NCBI GenBank assembly: GCA_037501455.1
Contig: CM074858.1
Coordinates: 90,680,501 to 90,744,500, forward strand
DNA from: Lantana camara
Lineage: Eukaryota; Streptophyta; Magnoliopsida; Lamiales; Verbenaceae
DNA length: 64,000 bases
Direction of reading: 5' to 3'
Positions 1-12,199 of the stretch are shown here, one piece after another. The stretch's first letter is position 1. Every line of letters starts with the position of its first letter. The translations under genes were made by a program, and so were the position numbers. The notes under the pieces were generated by a model. It searched no databases, had not been told where the DNA came from, and worked only from the letters and a program-made list of their open reading frames with translations.

Positions 1-3000
1 GGGTTCAACTAGTTCCACTCACCTGTCCTAACCTGTCCCGAATGCATACAATCAAAACGGGTTCAACTAATCCAAGCCCTGTCCTAACCTGTCCCGAAAA
101 TTCATATATTCAAACCTTAAACATAAATCTGTTCATAGTGGCATAACAAAGCGAATAAATTAAACTTATACATTAAACAAATTAAATCAAATTCAAACGA
201 ATGCAAAACCTATACAAATACAAAGACCGACTCAACCCGAACAAAGCGAAAGACTCGACTCAACCGCCTAGCTCCAACGAGCTCCAAAGCAAACCTGCAA
301 CTCAAACAAAAGAAGGGGGAAAAAGAAACAACAATGAGGGGTCAGTCCTAACGACTGGTGAGGGGGCTAACACATGCACCCATACATATACATACGAGCA
401 GAGCATATATCAAATTTAAAAGTTCATGAACCGGGGCATGGTTTTTGCAATCTAAAACATTTTCCCGTGATAGTAAATATATAAAAGAGTTTAAGGCACA
501 GAGGCCAAAATCAACGAATTTTATTAATTATTAATCCATTCCCGTTTCACGAACCATTTTCATAATCGAAATCAAACTAACTCGGCGAGAAGGAGTTTCG
601 AACCAACTTACTCCTTTCATAATCATAATCAAAGCGAACAAAACTTAAAAAATTCATAAACAATCCTCCATCTCCGGTTGGGGATGAGGATGGCCATCCT
701 CAACCCCGTTCTCTCGTCATAAGTGGCCATCCTCATCCCCGTTCTCTCGTCATAAGTTTTTGAGTCGGGGGATCCCGCCCGCTCCTTCGACGGCCATCCC
801 GAAGCGCTCCGTCGGCATAGGAGATCTAAGTCTCCCGTTGGTGGAGTTGTGTTGATGTGAGAGCCCGACGACCCCATGGTCGACCCGAGAATCACATACC
901 ACTTCCCCGGGGCCCATTTCAAAGTCCATAATTCATAATTCATAATTTTAGTTAATTTCGAAATTTCATAATTTTCCGACATATCTCCAGAGTCGTAATC
1001 TCGCTATTTTCAAAACATTCACACACGCCAACCCTTTTCAACACAAACAAACATAAAATATAGCTTACATATACATATACCAAAACGTTTTTCAAATGAT
1101 TTCATAACAAAGGGCCAATTCCCACAAAATACATATCCGAACACATATCTATATATATATATATATATATATAGTTCACATGCAGGCTTCAAAATACACG
1201 TAGGGTTTTAGGTCGCTTTAACTAAAAGAAAGAAAACCTCACAGTACACCGACGAACACGGAAAACACTGGCCAAGAAGTCCCACTGAAACCCCGACAGC
1301 TGACAGACACTCCCTGGACAACCCCTGAACAACTGAACACACAAACACAGACTCAGACTCCAAAACCAACCAAAAAGACGCACGGCCATGCTCACGGATA
1401 CAAATGATGCAACATATGACCCATATTGGTTCAATCAAGTCATTCAGAGCATATTACAATCTATAATACATATCAAAAGATGCATAGCTTATAATTCCTA
1501 ACGTTAATTACATACAATAAATTAGGACATTAAGAATTCCATTCATATCAAGTACCAATTCTCGAATGAATAAACGCAATTTACATAACAATTTATATAC
1601 AAATTATACATTGACAATTTTCACGATATTCTAACAATTAGCATACTTAAGCAATTCATTCAAATTAAATATAACTTAGCCTATCATAATTCATTTCTTA
1701 TATTTCATAACATTTCATAATCAATTAGTTTTCTAAAATTACACTAACACCCCTTAAACAAGAATTATTCTCAAATAAGGCAAATAACGAGGCAATTAAA
1801 TTCACTAAATCACGAATTAAGCTTTCATACAACATAATATATTTTCATATATCATGCAATTCACAATTTCCATTTCATATTTCATACAAGGCCGAAATTA
1901 CAATTAAAACAATTAACGAAGATAAATACAACAACTTCAAAAATTCACATAAAATCAACCGGACATCCGATTGACGAACGGAAAGTGGCGTTGGACTCAC
2001 CACGACGAAAGGAACCCGCTGACCGAAAGTCACAGGAACGCCGCCACCGTAGCCGGCCGAACCGCCACGTGCAGCCGCCAGACCACCACCTCCGGTGGTC
2101 GGGAAATTCCCCGGAAGGACAGAAATGTGCGTCTCGGCCTACTCAACAAAAGCCCTCAATCAATTTCAGAAAATACCAAACACGCCGGACTTCGTTGATG
2201 AAAAACCGAACTAAATTCCAAGGACGAAAACTGAAATTAAATGCAAACCGTAAAACGAAAACGAAATCCGAATATACCGTTGGAAAGCCCGTAACGAGCC
2301 CTTCGAAAGACCCTAGCCAAAACCCGGAAAAAGTCACCGGAAAAATCGGACCGCCGGTCCAGACCGGTCCGCCGCCAGCCGGTTCTTGAGCCACCACCAC
2401 CACGAATAACTCGAACTCGTCGTCAGGAACAACCTTTGAAAAGGGATCACCACCAAAACCGGCCGGAAAAAGGTCGAACCGCCGCCTCAAAGTTCCACCG
2501 CTGCTTCTCGCAGGAAAACGCCATTTCCGGTCACATTCTCGCCAAACCACTGCTGGAAATGAACTCAGGAGGTCGAAAATGACCGGAAACCATCAAGTCC
2601 CGTCGAAAAACGCCGCCGGAAGGGGGCGAAACTCGCCGCTACAATAGCGCTGCCGCCTGTCGGTATTTTCAGGCGGCGCGTGCGGAGCCATCACGGCCCG
2701 GATGGCCGCGCCGCCAACGCCATACGCTGCGTCGGGAAGTCTTCTTACTGGGTCCGTGGCGCGTATCTCGAGATCGCCGCCGGAAACCGCCGCGAATCGG
2801 CGGCGAAGCGGCGGCTCCGCCACCCCCCGCCTGTGCGTCTGAAAATCGGCGAAAAGGACCGCCACCGGTTGTCGTCGGGCTATGATCTTGTTACGGTTGA
2901 GACCGCATCGTCGAGCTCGTCGAAAAGCACTATTGGTTCGTCGAAATCCGTCGAGAAACGAGCAAGTTTGGATTGTGTATGAAATTACACCTTCGAGTGT

Positions 3001-3383
3001 GTGTGTATAGTGTTTGAATCGCTGGAGGGGGGAGAGAGAGCAGAAGCTGAGGTTATGGCACGAATAACGATGAAGAAGATATTTATCCCGGTCCTCGCGT
3101 GAAGAAACGATCGGTAGAAAGGGCTAACGACGTCAGAATTGGGCAAATTTAGAGTCTACGGACTCGTTTCGCTGCCCTGAACGTGATAAAGGGGTCAAAG
3201 AGGTCGAAATCTCGATCGAACGAGGAATGATCGAAAAACCCCTAAAAAGAGAAAATTGCAAACAAGCCTCTAAACTCTTAAAGAGTTCAAAATAGGGCCG
3301 TGCAAAGCACAAAATCACATAATTACACACATAAAAGGTTGAAACATGGCGTACCTTATTTATAGGACGAGCGGGATGTTAGA
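1..3383 (-). repeat. LARD-1 LTR (3' LTR of a minus-strand element), cut by window start
   Basis: This stretch is repeated at 5875-9480 with only scattered differences, and the two copies flank a 2.5 kb internal segment, so they are LTRs of one element. Read on the minus strand the intact copy begins TGTAACATCCC and ends GGGGTGCTACA; this copy has TCTAACATCCC at that end, a change in the terminal dinucleotide, and its other end lies outside the window. It holds a TA microsatellite (about 1149-1174) and a GC-rich part (about 2000-2900) rich in CCGG/GGCC palindromes. The open frames here are repeat-borne and match no protein I recognise. Relative to the other copy it keeps about 45 bp near 2655-2700. 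Confidence 0.88.
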
Positions 3384-3671
3384 AACTTCCCTCCTTCAAA
3401 AGGACCTGTCCTCAGGTCCTACTACTGAGTCGAAGAGCTTCGATCTGGACTACTTCAATCAATCTCCCAAAAATCGTATAGTCATAGCCCTGGCTGTGAA
3501 GTTTACCCCTTTGATGGGATCATCTCCCTTCAGGGTTTGGTAGCCACAAGGATCTGTCTGAACACTTCATTCCATCACCCCTAGGTCACTGCATTCCAAG
3601 CTCGCCACCGTCACATCCTCATCGCTTAATGGCTGAAGTCAGGCCACCCACAACGCAACGGCAACAAACAA

Positions 3672-4045
3672 GAGAGAATCCCATCTCTCAACACTCAAGT
3701 GAGAGCACCCCATCTCTCGGCACACAAAAGAGAAAACCCCGTTCCTCAGCACACAAGGGAGAGAACCCCGTCTCTCTGGCACAGAATTGAGAGAACCCCG
3801 TCTCTCAACCACATAATCGAGAGAGCCCCGTCTCTCAACCTAAGTATGGCAGATTCCACACCTCCCAGACATTCTAGTTTGAGAAAATCCAGCACTTCTC
3901 AAACCCCTAAATTCGAAAGAATCCAACATCTTCGAATATCTAGCTCCAAGATAATCCAGCATCTCTCGCTCACACGAATAGGGAGAATCCCGCATCTCCC
4001 TAACACATAAATAGAGAGAGATCTCAACAACTCTCTAGCACACAA
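3672..4045. repeat. Array of about 12 short hairpin modules with varying stems
   Basis: Modules recur about every 28-37 bp. Each has a 6-8 nt arm, a short loop usually of the form AATCC(C/A)..CAT or AACCCCG, and the complementary arm. Visible arm pairs include GAGAGA/TCTCTC, TTGAGAGA/TCTCTCAA, TTTGAGAA/TTCTCAAA, ATTCGAA/TTCGAAT, TAGGGAGA/TCTCCCTA and TAGAGAG/CTCTCTA. The loops stay similar while both arms change together. The third, seventh and tenth modules are imperfect. One plus-strand frame across the array gives a degenerate peptide repeat, which I take as a by-product. Confidence 0.8.
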
Positions 4046-5855
4046 GTCCACTTACTCAGCAATCAAACAAACACACATTGGAGCAAACACTGGACGCAAA
4101 ACATGTGATGCATGTTTAGTGTACCTTATCACAACTGATATCGGTGCCCCTGGAGTATAGACTCGTCATCCATGCTCAACTCAAGGGGGATATCACGATG
4201 GAATCTCTGTAAAATAAGATTACAATATATGTATATGCATGAAAGGGGTAATGAGCAATCAAGAACATTAAACATAGAGGCACAAATAATTTACACAAGC
4301 ATGCAATCCAATCAACTTAGCAAGTGTTCACAAACAACAGAAAACTTTAAGTTACGAAATTAAATCAATTAGCCACGTTATTACACACGTTGTCACACAC
4401 GTCAAACAAAATAAAATATAATTACTTATGCAATGCATGTGTACGAATGCCATGAATGTTTAATGTACCGTTCACCGTGGCAGTGAAGTCGTGGTTGACA
4501 ATTTCTTTAACTTGAAAGGATAATCAAATCCTTAACTGGCCGTAGTTCCAACTTCCCATTTTGCATCCTTTGGTATTTCCTCGCATCCTCTGGTTCAAAA
4601 GGGTCTCGAACCGTTTCAATTAGTTTTCGGAGCCAAGTGATCCGTAGGGTTTCCCGAAGTCCCGATAAAATTCGCGAGAAATAGAATTTGCTGCCTTCAT
4701 CATCGGTAAGGTTTCTTATAACGTGCGTGAAGAGATCAATGGAGAATCCTTAATCAGTCCCACTTTGCTACCTTCATTATAACTAATGCTCCCGTCCTCG
4801 TAATTTGGTGAAGTTGGCTTTCAAAAACATTGCCATGAAATTCCTTATTTTAAAGTTTTCCCTTTTTCCATAGTACAAGTGTAACTACTCTTGTTGATGT
4901 CTTTAAAATAGTCTGACCCTCCCTTGAATGACTCTGAATGGTACAAATGCTTCAATTTCTTCGTTGCTACCTCACGCCATCCAGAGTTAGAAATCCTGGT
5001 GTCCTTGTAAAACGTGTTACTCCCTAGCACCTGCAAGTAGTTAGGTACAAATCCCAAAGGCACCTCGATAATTAAAAGATCTAATATCTCTCTCGTATTC
5101 GAGTATCTTCTTTTATCCACCCAATATCCTGGCTGTGCTAGCTCGATCATTCACTATCTGGTCAACCCCTGTTCGAATTCCAATGAGGCTTCAACTAAGA
5201 CAGCACTTGGTGAATCAGATAGATGACCACCTAAAATACAATCACGATTCTAATGCATGTGGGGTTAGGGATATGAATGGCATATACTCATTAATCAGCA
5301 AGGAAAACAATCAAGCACGTAAAGCAAATGTTCAAAATAATTATAATTTAATCCAATGCATGATGCACGTGCTATGAATGCATGATACCTGTTTCCATTA
5401 TATTAGCATCGAGCCCTGACTGAATTCTTGTAAAGATTCGTTTGCTCCAACTAGTCAGAAGATGGAAGTCTCAAATCCTCTTTCATAAATTTGTAGAAGT
5501 GGGAAGTGTTGTCACGATCAATTACAATTTTGGCGCCGAGGAGTCACCCTACAATTCACAATTTGAATAAATATTTATGCATGGGAGTTAGTGAGTGGAT
5601 ATGTCAAGTAATGAAAACAATTAAGAGCACCTACTAATTGAAGATGCAACACATAATTTACAAAAATTTAAAGCATAACAATGATAATTTTATAAAAATC
5701 GTAATCATAGTGTACACATAATCACATAAGCTCAGACAAATTCATACAAAGAAGTCAATATTTCACATTAAACGAATGCAATGCACAAGTACTCCTATGC
5801 CGTACGACCTAAACTGACACGACACGACTCCAGAGCACCGGTTTTGAACCTGGTA

Positions 5856-5867
5856 GCTCTGATACCA
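5856..5867 (-). other. LARD-1 primer binding site (tRNA-iMet type)
   Basis: The minus strand reads TGGTATCAGAGC, complementary to the 3' end of plant initiator methionine tRNA, seven bases inside the 5' LTR. It fixes the element's orientation. Confidence 0.88.
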
Positions 5868-5874
5868 CTTAAGA

Positions 5875-8800
5875 TGTAGCACCCCGAGCGGTGGGGCACC
5901 ACACCCCCGCACTATGACCCGACACGTGTACGAAATGGGAAGTCCGCACACGCACCAAGTCACAGCGAACGGGTGACAAACAAAACTCCAACCTAAGGCT
6001 AGGCGATCTAGACCCTGTACAGAGTACGCAAGAGAAAGCAAAAGCAGAATGCAGAAGCATTTTTAAATATGAACTTTCAAAAACTTCATGTAACGAACCG
6101 AATTCATACAATCCAGAAAATAAATAAACATCAACTAAACGGGTTCAACTAGTTCCACTCACCTGTCCTAACCTGTCCCGAATGCATACAATCAAAACGG
6201 GTTCAACTAATCCAAGCCCTGTCCTAACCTGTCCCGAAAATTCATATATTCAAAACTTAAACATAAATCTGTTCATAGTGGCATAACAAAGCTAATAAAT
6301 TAAACTTATACATTAAACAAATTAAATCAAATTCAAACAAATGCAAAACCTATACAAATACGGAGACCGACTCAACCCGAACAAAGCGAAAGACTCGAGT
6401 CAACCGCCTAGCTCCAACGAGCTCCAAAGCAAACCTGCAACTCAAACAAAAGAAGGGGGAAAAAGAAACAACGAGGAGGGGTCAGTCCTAACGACTGGTG
6501 AGGGGGCTAACACACGCACCCATACATATACATACGAGCAGAGAATATATAAAAGTTCATGAACCGGGGCATGGTTTTTGCAATCTAAAACATTTTCCCG
6601 TGATAGTAAATATATAAAAGAGTTTAAGGCACAGAGGCCAAAATCAACGAATTTTATTAATTATTAATCCATTCCCGTTTCACGAACCATTTTCATAATC
6701 GAAATCAAACTAACTCGGCGAGAAGGAGTTTCGAACCAACTTACTCCTTTTATAATCATAATCAAAGCGAACAAAACTTGTAAAATTCATAAACAATCCT
6801 CCATCTCCGGTTGGGGATGAGGATGGCCATCCTCAACCCCGTTCTCTCGTCATAAGTGGCCATCCTCATCCCCATTCTCTCGTCATAAGTTTTTGAGTCG
6901 GGGGATCCCGCCCACTCCTTCGACGGCCAGCCCGAAGCGCTCCGTCGGCATAGGAGATCTAAGTCTCCCGTTGGTGGAGTTGTGTTGATGTGAGAGCCCG
7001 ACGACCCCATGGTCGACCCGAGAATCACATACCACTTCCCCGGGGCCCATTTCAAAGTTCATAATTCATAATTCATAATTTTAGTTAATTTCGAAATTTC
7101 ATAATTTTCCGACATATCTCCAGAGTTGTAATCTCACTATTTTCAAAACATTCACACACGCCAACCCTTTTCAACACAAACAAACATAAAATAGAGCTTA
7201 CATATACGTATACCAAAACGTTTTTCAAATGATTTCATAACAAAGGGCCAATTCCCACAAAATACATATCCGAACACATATCTATCTATATATATATATA
7301 TATATAGTTCACATGCAGGCTTCAAAATACACGTAGGGTTTTAGGTCGCTTTAACTAAAAGAAAGAAAACCTCACCGTACACCGACGAACACGGAAAACA
7401 CTGGCCAAGAAGTCCCACTGAAACCCCGACAGCTGACAGACACTCCCTGGACAACCCCTGAACAACTGAACACACAAACACAAACTCAGACTCCAAAACC
7501 AACCAAAAAGACGCACGGCCATGCTCACGGATACAAATGATGCATCATATGACCCATATTGATTCAATCAAGTCATTCAGAGCATATTACAATCCATAAT
7601 ACATATCAAAAGATGCATAGCTTATAAAATTCCTAACGTTAATTACATACAATAATTTAGGACATTAAGAATTCCATTCATATCAAGTACCAATTCTCGA
7701 ATGAATAAACGCAATTTACATAACAATTTATATACAAATTATACATTGACAATTTTCACGATATTCTAACAATTAGCATACTTAAGCAATTCATTCAAAT
7801 TAAATATAACTTAGCCTATCATAATTCATTTCTTATATTTCATAACATTTCATAATCAATTAGTTTTCTAAAATTACACTAACACCCCTTAAACAAGAAT
7901 TATTCTCAAATAAGTTGGCAAATAACGAGGCAATTAAATTCACTAAATCATGAATTAAGCTTTCATACAACATAATATATTTTCATATATCATGCAATTC
8001 ACAATTTCCATTTCATATTTCATACAAGGCCGAAATTACAATTAAAACAATTAACGAAGATAAATACAACAACTTCAAAAATTCACATAAAATCAACCGG
8101 ACATCCGATTGACGAACGGAAAGTGGCGTTGGACTCACAACGATGAAAGGAACCCGCTCACCGAAAGTCACCGGAATGCCGCCACCGTAGCCGGTCGAAC
8201 CGCCACGTGCAGCCGCCGGACCACCACATCCGGTGGTCAGAAAATTCCCTGGAAGGACAGAAACGTGCGTCTCGGCCTACTCTACAAAAGCCCCCAATCA
8301 ATTTCAGAAAATACCAAACACGCCGGACATCGTTGACAAAAAACCGAACTAAATTCCAAGGACGAAAACTGAAATTAAACGCAAACCGTAAAACGAAATC
8401 GAAATCCGAACATACCTTTGGAAAGCCCGTAACGAACCCTTCGAAAGCCCCTAGCCAAAACCCGGAAAAAGTCACCGGAAAAAATCAGACCGCCGGTCCA
8501 GACCGGTCCGCCGCCGCCGGCCGGTTCTTGAGCCACCACCACCACGAATAACTCGAACTCGTCGTCAGGAACAACCTTTGAAAAGGGATCACCACCAAAA
8601 CCGGCCGGAAAAAGGCCGAACCGCCGCCTCAAAGTTCCACCGCTGCTTCTCACCGGAAAACGCCATTTCCGGTCACTTTCTCGCAAAACCACTGCCGAAA
8701 ATGAACTCAGGAGGTCGAAAATGATCGGAAACCATCAAGCCCCGTCGAAAAACGCCGCCGGAAGGCGGCGAAACTCGCCGCTACAGTAGCGCCGCTGGAT

Positions 8801-9480
8801 GGCCGCGCCGCCAACGCCATATGCTGCGTCGGGGAGTCTTCTTACTGGGTCCGTGGCGCGTGTCTCGAGATCACCGCCGAAAATCACCGCGAATGGGCGG
8901 CGAAGCGGCGGCTCCGCCACCCCCTGCCTGTGCGTCTGAAAATCGGCGAAAAGGGCCGCCTCCGGTTGTCGTCGGGCCATGATCTTGGTACGGTTGAGAC
9001 CGCGTCGTCGAGCTCGTCGAAAAGCACTATTGGTTCGTCGAAATCCGTCGAGAAACAAGCAAGTTTGGGTTGTGTGTGAAATTACACCTTCGAGTGTGTG
9101 TGTACAGTGTTTGAATCGCTGGAGGGGGGAGAGAGAGCAGAAGCTGAGGTTATGGCACGAATAACGATGAAGAAGATATTTATCCCGGTCCTCGCGCGAA
9201 GAAACGATCGGTAGAAAGGGCTAACGACGTCAGAATTGGGCAAACTTAGAGTCTACGGACTCGTTTCGCTGCCCTGAACGTGATAAAGGGGTCAAAAAGG
9301 TCAAAATCTCGATCGAACAAGGAATGACCGAAAAACCCCTAAAAAGAGAAAATTGTAAACAAGCCTCTAAACTCTTAAAGAGTTCAAAATAGGGCCGTGC
9401 AAAGCACAAAATCACATAATTACACACATAAAAGGTTGAAACATGGCGTACCTTATTTATAGGACGAGCGGGATGTTACA
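5875..9480 (-). repeat. LARD-1 5' LTR (complete copy)
   Basis: Complete 3.6 kb LTR, starting TGTAGCACCCC and ending GGGATGTTACA on the plus strand. It is nearly identical to 1-3383 but lacks about 45 bp near 8790. A minus-strand block CCCCCTCAC followed by a CAGTC/GACTG stem lies at 6483-6510 and recurs in three other LTR families of this window. Confidence 0.9.
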
Positions 9481-9960
9481 GTCAGGATTTCATTACCTTT
9501 TAGCTTTTGTTTGTTGGTGCAGAGTTCCTTAAGATATTTTGCATATCGTGGGATTTGTTGAATAACATCTAACAAAGGAATGTTGACTTCAACTTTTTGA
9601 AAAGTCTCAAATATACTTTTCTCCTCCTTCTCTTTTCTCGCTTGGGTCAGGCGCTCTGGAAATGGAGGTGGTTCCACCCATGGCCTAGGCTAGACTTTAA
9701 TTTCTGACTCACTGTCACGACTGGTGCTAAGGTGTGGTCACGCTAAACGATCAAGTGGCCCGTCTGATCAGTTTTAGCATTGTTCTGGGGCGTTTTGATA
9801 TTCTCCACAGCTGAGGGCAGTTCTTTATCACTTGGGATTATGATTGCACTCACATTTCGCCTCTGGCCCTCCGTTTGTGAGAGAAGTTTCCCTTGATTCT
9901 CCAACCTGCTTAGAGAAGCTTTAATCTGACCCAATTAGGTCTCTAAATTCTTGATCGAGG
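9481..9960 (-). pseudogene. Gypsy gag fragment, antisense
   Basis: Minus-strand translation of 9481-9677 contains IPLLDVIQQIPRYAKYLKEL followed by CTNKQKL, a segment typical of plant Ty3/gypsy (Athila/Tat-like) gag. A second frame at 9743-9934 contains ASLSRLENQGKLLSQTEGQ and a following SAI segment, which normally sits downstream of the first in the same gag. The frames differ and no pol follows, so this is a broken remnant. LARD-1 interrupts it at 9480 and the Copia-1 LTR abuts it at 9972, making it the oldest layer here. Confidence 0.7.
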
Positions 9961-11120
9961 ACCCCATATTCTGTTAGGAATAGTGCCCTAGAAAGCCGAT
10001 TGTATATCCGTTTTGTGCTTTTCCTTATTGTAATCACAGACAATCTTTGAATGAAATAACGAATTGAGGCAACACTTCTTTATATGCTCTTGTTTGGTAT
10101 GCGTTTACTTTAGCTGTGCATGTATGAGAACTCCCCTAATCCTGATGACTTTAGGACTCTACCATTTAGGTGAAATGGTTTATGAAACGAGCCCTATATC
10201 ACATAAGTCATGATTAGTAAAATACTCCAAGCCGATGAGTCCTACAGACAGTGGGAGTGTCAACCTGACTCCTCTAAGGCTTGCTTGTGGGATCACGCCC
10301 TTATGAAGGACCACCTTGTTTCATGGAGGTGCAAAGTGTATAGTTGATACGTGCGTGATACATGAGGGTGCTTACTTTAATAAGTAAGTTCACTGAGGTG
10401 CCCCGTGTGAGAACATTCCTAAATGGGAAAGGAAGTTTCTATTTCAGGAAATGGAAACTTCCAGATTAGGAAATATCTCACGAGTCATTGATGTGATTAA
10501 TTGATCCTTAAGACTTGAGGTTCCTTGTCACTTTATGAGTTAACTCTGTAGTCTTAGGTATAAGCTTTAAAGGGTGTCGCCTTAGACAACTGATTCAAGG
10601 CTTATGCTGGGGCTGCACAAGTGATTCATGAAAGTGAATGAGAATCAAGAAAGGACCTACACTTGCATTTGCAAGGTGATCTCTTATTGTGTAAGTCATT
10701 CATATGCCATATGGAGTCCTTGGCCAAGGCAGTAGATCAAGACATCAAGAAAAGGGTTTCTTGGATTGAGATCAAATGGATATGAAATGCACTTAGCTTT
10801 AAGACCGGATTATTAGGGTTCTAATTATTCCCTTACCCTAGATCTTGGTTGAGAGATAGTAAGTAGGAGGATTGTATCTCACATGAATCAATGACTTAAA
10901 GGTTCTGTCGAATCCGAACATTCCAATTCAGCTAGGGGTTAAACACCTGTTGCTAGACTATGCTCGTTTAATCTGTGGACTGATTAATTAATTAGTGAAT
11001 TAATTAATTAGGGTCACTGCTAATTGAATTGAGAACCTAGAAGGTCACACACAACAACTTGGTTACATGAGTTGAGGCTTGAAAATGATTAAACGAGTTA
11101 ATCGGACCAAGAGGGTTCCA

Positions 11121-11188
11121 CACGTGTGAAATCACACGTGTGGCTCACGTGAGTGACACGTGTCACTGTGACACGTGTCACACACGTG
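11121..11188. promoter_or_regulatory. Cluster of six CACGTG (G-box/ABRE-like) motifs in Copia-1 LTR
   Basis: CACGTG occurs at 11121, 11135, 11146, 11157, 11172 and 11183, several within larger palindromes such as GACACGTGTC. In plants CACGTG and ACGTGTC are bound by bZIP (ABA-response) and bHLH (light) factors. The cluster lies about 350 bp upstream of the LTR TATA box. The whole cluster is missing from the right LTR. Confidence 0.7.
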
Positions 11189-11534
11189 TGAATATATATA
11201 TTATATATATATATGTATTAAATAATTAAATGTGTTAATTATTTAATAGACTTTGGTTTAATTTTGAATTAAAAAGAAAGTCTTATTTTGGAGAAAATAA
11301 TCTAGTTAATTAATTACGAATTAATTAATTAGATAAAAATAAGTAATTTATTTTATAATAAATAAAGTATAAAATTATCCAAAAATAGTTTGGATATTTT
11401 TAGCTCTCTTAAAAGTTGACTTGAATTAGAATTCAAAGTCAAAGTTGGAAAATACTTGATGATCAAGTAATAGGAGAGAGAGGAACCAAATCCTTGCCCA
11501 ACAAGGATTAGGATCGGCGCCCCTCTCCCTTTTC

Positions 11535-11543
11535 CTATATATA
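11535..11543 (+). promoter_or_regulatory. Copia-1 LTR TATA box
   Basis: CTATATATAGGGG precedes a CTCATGCTCCCC stretch. The same arrangement occurs at about 19638, 31464 and 39220, so it is a conserved core promoter. Transcription would start roughly 25-35 bp downstream. Confidence 0.6.
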
Positions 11544-11931
11544 GGGGAACTCATGCTCCCCTTTAGAGCTAATGGACAATTCTTTTGGTTCATGTGTTGA
11601 ACACCTTTCTTTCTCCAAGATTAAATAAACCCTAGGTTAAGCCTAAACACTAACTAGAGAACTAGCATCCTTACTAGTTAGATTGTGATCAAGTTGGTGG
11701 ACTTTCTCTAGAGACTTCAAGTTAGAAGTTTGAAGATTCGAGCTTTACCAAGGAGAGGGGATCAAGCGCGAGAAGAGCGTTCTTGGGTGGTTTGAAACGC
11801 TTCAAGAAAGAACAAAAGAAAAGTAAGTTTTCTATCTTTACGAATTTGGTTACACGATTGCGAGTCCTAGATCCTTTTGTTGGGAAAAATTTTTAAATTC
11901 CGCTGCTTTCTGATTCGTGTTTTCCAACAAG

Positions 11932-11943
11932 TGGTATCAGAGC
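11932..11943 (+). other. Copia-1 primer binding site
   Basis: TGGTATCAGAGC, complementary to initiator-Met tRNA, two bases after the LTR end. Confidence 0.92.
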
Positions 11944-12199
11944 CACCTCGTTAATCGTGTTTCTGATTCGTCTCAATTATTCTGAATTTGGTAGAAATTC
12001 TTAGGCTTAGATGCGAATTAGGTATTCATGAGTTCTTTTAGAAAGCCTGAAATACGAAACTGTAATTTTTCCTGAATTTCTGAAACTGTTTTCTTAAATT
12101 GTGATTTTGAAAACCGTTTTGATTGAAATATGTTTAAATCGAATTTTTTAATTTTGGATTGAACCGGGTTTTGGAGAAACCCAAAAATGCGAAACGGGA

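Larger units (their letters stand above)
3384..5874 (-). other. LARD-1 internal region, no recognised protein
   Basis: The internal segment between the two LTRs has only short frames. The longest antisense one (4845-5150, about 101 residues) has no domain I recognise and no similarity to gag that I can assert. Near 4440-4490 there is a stretch resembling LARD-2 near 46240-46270 (a shared TGTACCGTTCACC), so the two families are related. The most structured part is the hairpin array at 3672-4045, close to the element's 3' end. Confidence 0.7.
1..9480 (-). mobile_element. LARD-1: large non-coding Ty3/gypsy-like LTR element
   Basis: The element has two ~3.6 kb LTRs around a ~2.5 kb internal segment that lacks protease, reverse transcriptase or integrase. 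On the minus strand the order is 5' LTR (5875-9480), primer binding site for initiator-Met tRNA, internal region, purine-rich tract next to 3384-3400 (minus-strand GGAGGGAAG), then 3' LTR. The proportions fit the LARD class of non-autonomous elements. LTR ends and primer site point to the gypsy side. It inserted into a gypsy gag remnant at 9481; the target-site duplication cannot be tested because the left end is outside the window. Confidence 0.82.
9972..11929 (+). repeat. Copia-1 left LTR
   Basis: 1958 bp, starting TGTTAGGAATAG and ending GTTTTCCAACA, followed two bases later by a primer binding site. It contains a CACGTG cluster (11121-11188) and a TATATATA box near 11535. Compared with the right LTR it keeps about 85 bp that include all the CACGTG motifs. 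Most substitutions separating the two LTRs are private to this copy. Confidence 0.92.

Noticed and set aside
1149..1174. TA-rich run (also at about 7283-7303)
   Set aside because: Ordinary dinucleotide microsatellite within the LARD-1 LTR.
2143..2865. Open frames of 90-135 codons in the LARD-1 LTR
   Set aside because: They occur in the GC-rich LTR part, are not conserved in frame between the two LTRs (see 8375-9058) and match nothing known.
3672..4045. Possible CRISPR-like array
   Set aside because: The repeat part varies and the constant part is the loop; this is plant DNA inside a retrotransposon, and no spacer logic applies.
4845..5150. 101-codon antisense frame in the LARD-1 internal region
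   Set aside because: It could be a gag relic by position, but no motif was recognised, so it is not called as a gene.
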